A stretch of DNA of 5,197 nt, taken from the NCBI GenBank assembly GCA_009702305.1, contig WLIH01000248.1, positions 1 through 5,197 on the forward strand, read 5' to 3'. The position numbers and the translations under genes are program-made. This stretch comes from Actinomycetota bacterium. GTDB lineage: Bacteria; Actinomycetota; Actinomycetes; Propionibacteriales; Nocardioidaceae. Under the pieces are notes generated by a model. It made no database searches, was not told the origin of the DNA, and was given only the letters and a program-made list of their open reading frames with translations. This document shows, one piece after another, positions 1 through 5,197 of this stretch; positions within the stretch are counted from its first letter, which is position 1; each line of letters starts with the position of its first letter.

Positions 1-831
1 GACCTCCTCGAGGCCGACGTCGCGCGGGAGAAGGTCGGCACCGTGATCCACGCCCTCAAGGCGATCGGACTGGCCGAGCGCGGCGGGATCGTCGTCACCT
101 CGCCGACGGGTACGCCGTTCCGCGCGGCCGAGCGCCTCGAGCGTGCCGCGCCCGGCCACCCGGACGACGCGGTGGTCTGGGAGTCGGTCGAGGCCGCCGC
201 CGAGGGCGGTGCCGTCCCGACGGTGTCCTTCCACGTCTTCCTCGTGCTCGCCGTGCTGCTGGCCGCGATCGCGGTGATCACCGACTCGTCGGTCCTGGTG
301 ATCGGGGCGATGGTGGTCGGGCCGGAGTTCAGCGCGGTGGCCGCCGTCTGCGCCGGACTGGTGCTGCGGCGCCCCCGGCTGGTGGCCAGGAGCGTGCAGC
401 TGCTGGTCTTCTCCTTCGTGTTCGCGATCGTCGTCGTGACGCTCCTGGCGCTGGTCGCGCGGGGCACTGGCTTGGTCGACCTCGAGGAGGTCACCCGACC
501 ACGGCCCAACACCGGCTTCATCTGGCACCCAGACCGGTGGTCTTTCATCGTCGCACTGGCGGCCGGGGCGGCGGGCGCGCTGGCGCTGGCCGTGGAGCGC
601 TCGGCGACCATGGTCGGTGTCTTCATCAGCGTCACCACGGTGCCGGCAGCGGGCAACCTGGCCTTGGGACTCGCCTTCGCCGAGGCCGGCGAGATCGCCG
701 GCTCGTTGGCCCAGCTCGGCGCCAACCTCGCCGGGATGGTGGTGTCCGGGTCGCTGCTGCTGTGGTTCATGAAGCGCTGGTGGCCCCAGGTGACGGCGCG
801 CAGCGAGGCGCTCTTCCGCCAGCTCTCCTGA
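1..831 (+). CDS. DUF389 family membrane protein, 5'-truncated by window edge
   Basis: The reading frame is open from the first base and ends at TGA 829-831, giving at least 276 residues. The GTG at 43 is in frame, but residues before it (DLLEADVAREKVGTV) read as coding, so the true start lies left of the window. A soluble N-terminal part of about 70 residues is followed by some six hydrophobic segments (about residues 77-95, 97-121, 133-154, 180-200, 205-227 and 235-257). The stretch SSVLVIGAMVVGPEFSAVAA matches the signature region of DUF389 proteins, in which a hydrophobic run with a Gly-Ala-Met and a Pro follows the first helix. A second Gly/Ala/Pro-rich segment (FISVTTVPAAGNLALG) also fits. 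The family is inner-membrane and has no established biochemical function; a transport role would be speculation. The C-terminus is cytoplasmic-looking and basic (MKRWWPQVTARS). The gene converges on the neighbouring acetyltransferase gene. Confidence 0.88.
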   Translation, partial: DLLEADVAREKVGTVIHALKAIGLAERGGIVVTSPTGTPFRAAERLERAAPGHPDDAVVWESVEAAAEGGAVPTVSFHVFLVLAVLLAAIAVITDSSVLVIGAMVVGPEFSAVAAVCAGLVLRRPRLVARSVQLLVFSFVFAIVVVTLLALVARGTGLVDLEEVTRPRPNTGFIWHPDRWSFIVALAAGAAGALALAVERSATMVGVFISVTTVPAAGNLALGLAFAEAGEIAGSLAQLGANLAGMVVSGSLLLWFMKRWWPQVTARSEALFRQLS

Positions 832-835
832 CGCC

Positions 836-1756
836 TCAGCCAGGCGGCGTGAGGTAGCGTGCAACGTGGTGCGTAGTGAGCCCGAGCGCGTCGTAGAGGT
901 GGCGGGCCGGGGCGTTGTCGGTCTCGACGTGCAACCAGACGGTGCTCGCGCCGCGCTCGCCGCCCCAGTCGAGCAGCTCGTCGACAATCTCCCCGGCCAG
1001 GCCCTCGCGACGGTGGGCGGGCACGACGTGCAGCGCGTGCAGGCCGAGCCAGTCCTCGTCGATCGCGGCGCGGCCCTCGGCGACCACCCCGGTCGGGCCG
1101 GCCACGACGGCCACGGCCCGGTCTCCGGTCGACTCCAGGCTCGCGGTCCCGCGACCGCGGCCGCGCCGCAGTCGGCGTACGGCGGCCACGGACCCGAGCC
1201 GCAGCTCGACCTCGCCCCCGGGCAGCAGTGACCAGCCGGCCTGGAGGAACGCCGTCTCCACGTCGGTGTCGGCCTCGACCTGCACGAGCGTGTCGCGCCC
1301 GCGGCCGGCGTAGAAGCCGAGCACGTGGGCCTCGGCCTCCGCGAAGGCCATCCCCGGGTCGCCCATCGCCAAGCAGGAGTTGGCGCGCTTGTAGAGCCGC
1401 TCCGCGGGCGCGGGATCCGAGCGCAGCACCCAGTCGCCCAGTCCCTCGCGATCGATCTCCGGGAACATGACGAACGAGTGGCCCTCGGCCTCGCGGGTCG
1501 AGACCCGGTGACGCACCGAGGGTCGCGGCGGCACCGGCTTGCCGGACACGATGTCGGCCAGCGCGATGGTCACCAGCGGCCCGGTCTCCGGCTCGATGGT
1601 GCAGGTGTTGGTGTCCCACGCGCGGCAGATGCCGAGCAGGTCGGTCAGCGCCGGACCGCCGCTGGGGCCGGTCTCCCCCCGCACGATGCGGCGTACGACG
1701 ACGCGCAGGCCGACGACATGAGGGCCCAATCCGTGGGCTTCCGGAGCGTCGGTCAC
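836..1756 (-). CDS. GNAT family N-acetyltransferase, Rv0428c-like
   Basis: A 306-residue protein with a GTG start (complement of 1754-1756) and a TGA stop. The C-terminal half is a GNAT acetyl-CoA-dependent acyltransferase domain (about residues 205-306). The acetyl-CoA pyrophosphate-binding motif A is visible as LHVVPAHRREGLAGEIV (R249-R-E-G-L-A254). It is followed by VETDNAPARHLYDALGL (N281, R285, Y288), the usual GNAT motif B region. The N-terminal part (about 14-79) resembles the SH3-like domain of M. tuberculosis Rv0428c, ending in DIVSGKPVPPRP. The middle holds W109 and KRANSCLAMGDPG (123-135), also typical of that family, and the length is close to Rv0428c. The substrate is unknown. 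Some databases loosely label relatives as N-acetylglutamate synthase, which the sequence alone does not justify. There is no clear Shine-Dalgarno before the GTG; a -10-like hexamer only 6 nt upstream suggests a leaderless mRNA. It is divergent from ferredoxin and convergent with the DUF389 gene. Confidence 0.9.
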   Translation of the reverse strand: MTDAPEAHGLGPHVVGLRVVVRRIVRGETGPSGGPALTDLLGICRAWDTNTCTIEPETGPLVTIALADIVSGKPVPPRPSVRHRVSTREAEGHSFVMFPEIDREGLGDWVLRSDPAPAERLYKRANSCLAMGDPGMAFAEAEAHVLGFYAGRGRDTLVQVEADTDVETAFLQAGWSLLPGGEVELRLGSVAAVRRLRRGRGRGTASLESTGDRAVAVVAGPTGVVAEGRAAIDEDWLGLHALHVVPAHRREGLAGEIVDELLDWGGERGASTVWLHVETDNAPARHLYDALGLTTHHVARYLTPPG

Positions 1757-1762
1757 GGCGGG

Positions 1763-1768
1763 ATACTA
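1763..1768 (-). promoter_or_regulatory. Candidate -10 element for the acetyltransferase gene (leaderless)
   Basis: On the minus strand this reads TAGTAT, fitting the actinobacterial TANNNT consensus. Six bases (CCCGCC) separate it from the GTG start at 1756, so the expected transcription start is the first base of the start codon. This agrees with the lack of a ribosome binding site. No convincing TTGAC-like -35 box is seen at the usual distance, which is common in actinobacterial promoters. Confidence 0.45.
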
Positions 1769-1772
1769 GGCT
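1767..1772 (+). promoter_or_regulatory. fdxA: Candidate -10 element for the ferredoxin-dapC operon
   Basis: TAGGCT fits TANNNT and would start transcription near 1779, leaving an untranslated leader of roughly 57 nt before the ferredoxin GTG. It shares its TA step with the opposing TAGTAT hexamer, so the two -10 elements overlap by 2 bp. No good -35 hexamer lies 16-18 bp upstream, so this is a weak call; it is the only plus-strand TANNNT found in the 79-bp gap. Confidence 0.3.
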
Positions 1773-1823
1773 GCAACCTGTTCCAGTGCCTGATCCCGGC
1801 CTCTCTCGCGATCATCAGTCCTC

Positions 1824-1829
1824 AGGAGG
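1824..1829 (+). promoter_or_regulatory. fdxA: Strong Shine-Dalgarno for ferredoxin
   Basis: AGGAGG is a perfect match to the anti-Shine-Dalgarno core and sits 6 nt before the GTG at 1836. It fixes that GTG as the ferredoxin start and predicts high translation. It is the best ribosome binding site in the window. Confidence 0.9.
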
Positions 1830-1835
1830 ATTTCG

Positions 1836-2162
1836 GTGACCTACGTCATCTCCCAGCCGTGTGTCGACCTCAAGGACCGCGCGTGCGTTGACGAGTGTCC
1901 GGTCGACTGCATCTACGAGGGCAAGCGGATGCTCTACATCCACCCCGACGAGTGCGTCGACTGCGGTGCCTGCGAGCCGGTCTGCCCGGTCGAGGCGATC
2001 TTCTACGAGGACGACGTCCCGGAGGAGTCCAAGGAGTACTACACCGCCAACGTCGGCTTCTTCGAGGAGCTCGGCTCCCCGGGTGGCGCGGCCAAGATGG
2101 GCGAGATCGACAGCGATCACCCCTTCATCGCCGCTCTGCCCCCGCAGAACCAGGACCACTGA
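1836..2162 (+). CDS. fdxA: Seven-iron ferredoxin ([3Fe-4S][4Fe-4S])
   Basis: A 108-residue soluble electron carrier, GTG start with AGGAGG upstream, TGA at 2160-2162. The cysteine pattern is that of Azotobacter FdI-type seven-iron ferredoxins. C9, C17 and C50 are in position to bind the [3Fe-4S] cluster; C21, C40, C43 and C46 to bind the [4Fe-4S] cluster ([12 protein letters not shown]). C25 corresponds to the extra, non-ligand cysteine next to the cluster in FdI. Position 13 after C9-x7-C17 lacks the cysteine of a classic 2[4Fe-4S] ferredoxin, supporting a three-iron first cluster. The acidic C-terminal tail (about 59-108, [15 protein letters not shown]...) is the usual extension of this group. 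It closely resembles mycobacterial Rv1177 (named fdxC there); fdxA is the symbol generally used for such genes. Redox partners, such as P450s or oxidoreductases, cannot be read from the window. The 3' end overlaps dapC by 4 bp, implying co-transcription. Confidence 0.95.
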   Translation: MTYVISQPCVDLKDRACVDECPVDCIYEGKRMLYIHPDECVDCGACEPVCPVEAIFYEDDVPEESKEYYTANVGFFEELGSPGGAAKMGEIDSDHPFIAALPPQNQDH

Positions 2163-3283
2163 GCACGATCTCGCGGTCGGTCGGGTCGAGCAGCGTCTCG
2201 GCCCGGCTGCCCGACTTCCCGTGGGACCACCTCACGGCGTACGCCGCCACGGCGCGCGCCCACCCCGACGGCATCGTCGACCTCTCGGTCGGCACGCCGG
2301 TCGACCCGACGCCCGAGGTGGCGCAGACCGCGCTGCGGGAGGCCGCCGACTCGCCGGGCTACCCGACGACGATCGGCCTGCCCGAGACGCGCCAGGCGTG
2401 CCTCGACTGGCTGGCACGACGCCACGGGGTCGTCGGCCTCGGCCTCGACCAGGTGCTGCCGGTCATCGGCTCCAAGGAGCTGATCGCCGCGCTGCCCCTG
2501 CACCTCGGTCTGGGGGCCGGTGACCTGATCGGCTACCCCGAGCTCGCCTACCCGACCTACGAGGTCAGCGCGGCCCTGGTGGGCGCGCGCGCGATCGCTG
2601 CCGACTCGCTGAGCGCCTTCGAGCCGGAGGCGCCGGCCCTGCTGTGGATCAACTCGCCCTCCAACCCGTCGGGGCGCGTGCTGGCGCCCGAGCACCTGCG
2701 CAAGGTCGTCGAGTGGTGCCGCGAGCGCGGCACCCTGCTGGTCTCCGACGAGTGCTACGTCGAGTGCGCCTGGGAGGCCGAGCCGGTCTCGGTGCTGCAC
2801 CCCGACGTCTGCGGCGGGTCCAGCGACGGCATCCTCGCGGTGCACTCGCTGTCGAAGCGCTCCAACCTCGCGGGCTACCGGTGCGCCTTCGTCGCCGGCG
2901 ACGCTGCCGTGGTCGGCGAGCTGCTCGCCGTGCGCAAGAACCTCGGCCTCCAGATGCCAGGCCCGCAGCAGGTCGCGATGAAGGCCGCCCTCGACGACGA
3001 CGTCCACGCCGACGAGCAGCACGCGCGCTATGCCGCCCGCCGGGCGTCGCTGCGCACGGCGTTCGAGGGAGCCGGCTTCCGCATCGACCACTCGGAGGCG
3101 TCGCTCTACCTCTGGGTCAGCCGCGACGAGGACTGTTGGGACACCGTGGCCTGGCTGGCCGAGCGCGGGATCCTCGCGGCTCCGGGGGCCTTCTACGGCG
3201 CTGCGGGCGCGCGGCACGTGCGGGTCGCCTTCACCGCGACCGACGAGCGGGTCGCCGCCGCGGTCGCGCGGCTCGCGTCATAA
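2159..3283 (+). CDS. dapC: Succinyldiaminopimelate transaminase DapC (class I/II, PLP-dependent), probable CTG start
   Basis: A 374-residue fold-type-I aminotransferase. DapC interconverts N-succinyl-2-amino-6-oxopimelate plus glutamate and N-succinyl-LL-diaminopimelate plus 2-oxoglutarate, in the cytoplasmic lysine/diaminopimelate route that feeds peptidoglycan. Visible catalytic features: [11 protein letters not shown] with N169; SDECYVE with D197 (pairs with the PLP ring nitrogen) and Y200; [13 protein letters not shown] with the Schiff-base lysine K233; PGAFYG; and R355 in HVRVAF (substrate carboxylate). The N-terminus [29 protein letters not shown] is typical of the actinobacterial DapC group. 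Start: the frame is open far upstream through ferredoxin, but codons there translate to arginine-rich shadow sequence. Between the in-frame GTG at 1952 and the GTG at 2318, which would delete 53 conserved residues, I find no ATG, GTG or TTG. CTG 2159-2161 overlaps the ferredoxin TGA as CTGA and gives MSTISRSV; an AGGA at 2152-2155 is only 3 nt away. Function is well supported; specificity versus related aminotransferases is by family resemblance and the conserved ferredoxin neighbour. Stop is TAA 3281-3283. Confidence 0.9.
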   Translation: MSTISRSVGSSSVSARLPDFPWDHLTAYAATARAHPDGIVDLSVGTPVDPTPEVAQTALREAADSPGYPTTIGLPETRQACLDWLARRHGVVGLGLDQVLPVIGSKELIAALPLHLGLGAGDLIGYPELAYPTYEVSAALVGARAIAADSLSAFEPEAPALLWINSPSNPSGRVLAPEHLRKVVEWCRERGTLLVSDECYVECAWEAEPVSVLHPDVCGGSSDGILAVHSLSKRSNLAGYRCAFVAGDAAVVGELLAVRKNLGLQMPGPQQVAMKAALDDDVHADEQHARYAARRASLRTAFEGAGFRIDHSEASLYLWVSRDEDCWDTVAWLAERGILAAPGAFYGAAGARHVRVAFTATDERVAAAVARLAS

Positions 3284-3301
3284 CGATCGCGTCACGACCG
3301 C

Positions 3302-3327
3302 TCGGGCGGGGCAACCCCGCAGCCCGA
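3302..3327 (+). terminator. GC-rich hairpin after dapC, possible U-tract-less terminator
   Basis: TCGGGC (3302-3307) pairs with GCCCGA (3322-3327), and GGGG (3308-3311) pairs with CCCC (3315-3318) around a CAA loop. This gives ten G/C-rich pairs with a 3-nt bulge (GCA, 3319-3321). It starts 19 nt after the dapC stop and ends 23 nt before the next start codon. No T-run follows, so it is not a classic intrinsic terminator. It could attenuate or end the fdxA-dapC transcript, or protect its 3' end; read-through into the lipoprotein gene is equally possible. Confidence 0.4.
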
Positions 3328-3350
3328 CCCGGCGTCTGGTGGGTGTGAGC

Positions 3351-3821
3351 ATGGGTGCGCGGTGGGCGAAGCCTGCCCTCGGGGCGGCGCTGCTGGTGGT
3401 CGTCGCGTGCTCGAACGCCTTCGGTCGGGCCGAGACCGTGCACAACTACCGCCCCGATCTGCCGCCGGACTCGTTGGTCGCGTGCCGGCCGCTGCCCGAC
3501 GGGCTGCGTCTCGACTTCCCTCATCAGGTCCGCAGCGACGACGTGGTGGGGGTCGGTGGCGCAGCCCGGCGCCGACTCGTCGTGCAGTGGGACCTGCTCG
3601 ACGAGCAGGCGGTGCGCGAGCTCCTCGACGCGGCTCTCGCCGGAGCGGGTCTCGATCCAGCGGACGCGGTCGTCGAGCCGCTGCCCGACGGCGGGCCGCA
3701 GTACGTCGTCCGGGGGACGATCACCCTCACCCTCCCGGTCGGGCGGGAGTCCGACGACGGCGCCTGCGCCTCGCCGTACACCACCAAGGACTTCCCGGCC
3801 GACCTCGAGCAGGCCCGGTGA
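3351..3821 (+). CDS. Small putative secreted lipoprotein, function unknown
   Basis: A 156-residue protein with ATG start at 3351 and TGA at 3819-3821. The N-terminus MGARWAKPALGAALLVVVAC has basic residues, a hydrophobic core and a lipobox VVA-C with C20 as the predicted lipidated cysteine, so it should be anchored on the outer face of the cytoplasmic membrane. In-frame GTGs at 3339 and 3345 are alternatives. The ATG is preferred because a GGTGGG at 3338-3343 lies 7 nt before it and the signal peptide begins properly. The mature part has two more cysteines, C45 (VACRPLPDG) and C139 (DGACASP), which could form a disulfide. It also has hydrophilic and beta-type segments (RRRLVVQWDLLD; QYVVRGTITLTLPVG) around a helix-like stretch with LLDEQAVRELLDAALAGAG. 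I recognise no known domain. Its stop overlaps the start of the following membrane protein (GTGA), suggesting translational coupling and a shared task. It lies 67 bp after dapC, so it may or may not belong to that transcript. Confidence 0.72.
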   Translation: MGARWAKPALGAALLVVVACSNAFGRAETVHNYRPDLPPDSLVACRPLPDGLRLDFPHQVRSDDVVGVGGAARRRLVVQWDLLDEQAVRELLDAALAGAGLDPADAVVEPLPDGGPQYVVRGTITLTLPVGRESDDGACASPYTTKDFPADLEQAR

Positions 3822-5197
3822 GCCGCCTGGCTCCATGGCTGCGGGGCGACCGCGCCATCGCCGTGCTCGTCGGTCTGCACCTCGTGCTGCTCGGACTGCT
3901 GGTCACCCAGGTGCGCGGTGGTCCGCTCATCGGCGACGAGACGGCGTACGTCGATGCCGGCAAGGCCCTCTCGAACCTCGTGCGCGACCTCGTCGCACTC
4001 GGTCCGGTCGACACCCGCGAGATGCGGCTGAGCGTCGTGGCGAGCGGCTGGTTCATGCCGGGGATGGGCGCGCTGCTCGCGCCGCTCTTCGTCGTCGTGC
4101 CCGACGCGTCGGTGCTGACGATCCGGATCTATCTGGCGCTGGTCAGCACCGGGGTCCTGCTGTGGGCGGCGCTCGCCGTGCGACGCGCGCTCGGCCAGCG
4201 CTTCGCCGTCGCCGTGCTGGTGCTGCCCGGGCTGGTGCCGATGTGGGCGCTCTACTCCTCGGCGGCCTGGGGAGACACGTTGGCCGGCGTGGTCCTCGTG
4301 GTGCTGGTGGCCGAGCTCGTGGCGTGCCTGCGTCGCGTGCTCGACGGTGTCGCCCCGAGCCTGCGGGAGGGAGCGCGGCTGGGGCTGCTCGCGATCGCGA
4401 CGGTCTACCTCCGTTCGAGCACCTCGCTGGTCGTAGTCGGCCTGCTCGTCGTGCTGGCGCTGACGGTCGCGCTGTCCCTGCGGCAGCGGGTGCGCCGGCG
4501 CGGCCTCGGCGCGGTGGCGCTCGCCGCTGCGTGCTTCGTCGCCGTGCTCCTCCCCTGGTCGATCGCCGCCTCGCAGACCCTCGGCGGACGGGTGCTGACC
4601 ACGACGTCGGTGCCGACGGTGCTGGCCAACACGTTCGGCGACTACCGCGAGGGCTGCTTCGGGGAGTGCGACCCGGGCAGCACGATCTGGTTCTCCCCGC
4701 TGCGCTACGCCCGTGAGGTGGGCCGCGCCACCGGCCTGAGCGAGATGGAGGTGGCGCAGCAGATGTCGGCGTACGCGTTGCGCGACGTCACCGCGCGGTC
4801 CTACGCCGGCGACGTCGTCGACAACACCTACCGCTACACGTCCGGCCCTGCGCGCTTCTCGCGCTACCTGCGCGCTCCGGGCGAGACCGGAGGTGTCGGG
4901 CATCTCCTGGTGGTCGGTGTCACCGAGACGATGCTCTACCCGCTGTGGGTGGTCGGCGGCCTGCTCCTGCTCCTCGTACGCCGACGCGGACGCGACGAGC
5001 AGGTCCTCTCGCTGGTCCTCAAGCTCGGTCTGCTCGCTCTGCTCAGCCAGGTCTTCGTGCACCAGGCGGGGCCGCGCTACTGGCCGACCGCCGCGCCGCT
5101 GCTGGGCCTGGCCACGGTGCTGCTGCTCGACACCGTGCGGGTGCCGGCACGGCTCGACGGGCTCCGGAGCCTGACCGTGCTGCAGGGCGTGGTCACC
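3818..5197 (+). CDS. Polytopic membrane protein, glycosyltransferase 39/GT-C-like, 3'-truncated by window edge
   Basis: GTG at 3818 opens a frame with no stop to the last base (460 codons seen). About ten hydrophobic segments are visible: near 13-31, 80-95, 98-121, 129-147, 153-172, 186-221 (perhaps two), 230-250, 372-388, 396-413 and 420-438. Family-type features: the first outer loop has GDETAYVDAGKAL (D40-E41), where GT-C enzymes that use polyprenyl-linked sugars carry an acidic catalytic motif; YSSAAWGDTLAG (146-157); YLRS (197-200); and LLPWSIAASQTLGGRVLTTT (P246-W247), resembling the PW...G...T block of bacterial GT39-like proteins. A large outer loop (about 251-360) contains C280 and C284. 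HQAGPRYWPTAAPLL (H415, R420-Y421, P423) resembles the C-terminal R-Y-x-x-P motif. The likely role is sugar transfer outside the membrane from a lipid-linked donor to a lipid, glycan or protein; donor and acceptor are unknown. It overlaps the lipoprotein gene by 4 bp. The fold assignment is by motif pattern, not alignment. Confidence 0.78.
   Translation, partial: MSRLAPWLRGDRAIAVLVGLHLVLLGLLVTQVRGGPLIGDETAYVDAGKALSNLVRDLVALGPVDTREMRLSVVASGWFMPGMGALLAPLFVVVPDASVLTIRIYLALVSTGVLLWAALAVRRALGQRFAVAVLVLPGLVPMWALYSSAAWGDTLAGVVLVVLVAELVACLRRVLDGVAPSLREGARLGLLAIATVYLRSSTSLVVVGLLVVLALTVALSLRQRVRRRGLGAVALAAACFVAVLLPWSIAASQTLGGRVLTTTSVPTVLANTFGDYREGCFGECDPGSTIWFSPLRYAREVGRATGLSEMEVAQQMSAYALRDVTARSYAGDVVDNTYRYTSGPARFSRYLRAPGETGGVGHLLVVGVTETMLYPLWVVGGLLLLLVRRRGRDEQVLSLVLKLGLLALLSQVFVHQAGPRYWPTAAPLLGLATVLLLDTVRVPARLDGLRSLTVLQGVVT

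Noticed and set aside
831..854. Possible bidirectional terminator between the convergent DUF389 and acetyltransferase genes
   Set aside because: Only 5-bp alternatives are found (ACGCC 831-835 with GGCGT 846-850, or CCTCA 834-838 with TGAGG 850-854), with long loops and no T-run; too weak to call.
1790..1818. Inverted repeat CTGAT/ATCAG in the ferredoxin leader as an operator or riboswitch
   Set aside because: The 5-bp arms (1790-1794 and 1814-1818) are 19 nt apart and compete with another pairing (TGATC 1791-1795 with GATCA 1810-1814); no recognised regulator site or riboswitch core is seen.
1895..2158. Upstream ATG (1895) as the DapC start, adding 88 residues
   Set aside because: The added residues are arginine-rich, match no aminotransferase, and would overlap nearly the whole ferredoxin gene.
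2117..3217. 366-codon minus-strand open frame opposite dapC
   Set aside because: It lies antisense to a gene with all the aminotransferase catalytic residues, and its translation shows no domain.
3355..4716. 453-codon plus-strand open frame
   Set aside because: The product is arginine-rich shadow sequence overlapping two better-supported genes (lipoprotein and GT-C-like protein) in other frames.
3524..5062. 512-codon open frame on the minus strand
   Set aside because: Its product is a low-complexity mix rich in His, Gln, Arg, Asp and Glu with no motif; it is the complement of a hydrophobic, high-GC coding strand, and the plus-strand gene from 3818 explains the region.

Overview
The window is very GC-rich, with G or C at nearly every third codon position and several GTG starts. 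This points to a high-GC actinobacterium. The gene content agrees: a mycobacterial-type seven-iron ferredoxin directly followed by an actinobacterial DapC-type aminotransferase (the Rv1177-Rv1178 arrangement of Mycobacterium tuberculosis), plus an acetyltransferase of the Rv0428c type. A Nocardioides-like genus is a reasonable guess, but it rests on general resemblance only.

Layout. Positions 1-831 hold the 3' part of a DUF389 membrane protein that enters from the left edge. It converges, with 4 bp between stop codons, on a minus-strand GNAT acetyltransferase (836-1756). A 79-bp divergent intergenic region (1757-1835) carries candidate overlapping -10 elements for both directions and a strong Shine-Dalgarno for ferredoxin. 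The ferredoxin gene (1836-2162) and the aminotransferase gene dapC (2159-3283) overlap by 4 bp. The dapC start is unusual: the best candidate is a CTG codon inside CTGA, since no ATG, GTG or TTG is suitably placed. A GC-rich hairpin (3302-3327) lies behind dapC. Then come a small lipoprotein gene (3351-3821) and, overlapping it by 4 bp (GTGA), a polytopic membrane protein of glycosyltransferase 39/GT-C type (3818 to the right edge). That last gene has no stop codon inside the window, so it is easy to miss.

How the genes work together. The ferredoxin-DapC pair is a conserved actinobacterial cassette. DapC makes the N-succinyl-LL-diaminopimelate needed for lysine and peptidoglycan, but why it travels with a ferredoxin is not explained by the reaction. 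The lipoprotein and GT-C protein look translationally coupled and may act together at the outer face of the membrane. The acetyltransferase and DUF389 protein have no evident link to these. No RNA genes, mobile elements, CRISPR arrays or sizeable repeats were seen, and no gap between genes exceeds 80 bp. The window is mostly ordinary chromosome. The points worth following up are the dapC start, the lipoprotein/GT-C pair and the divergent promoter.
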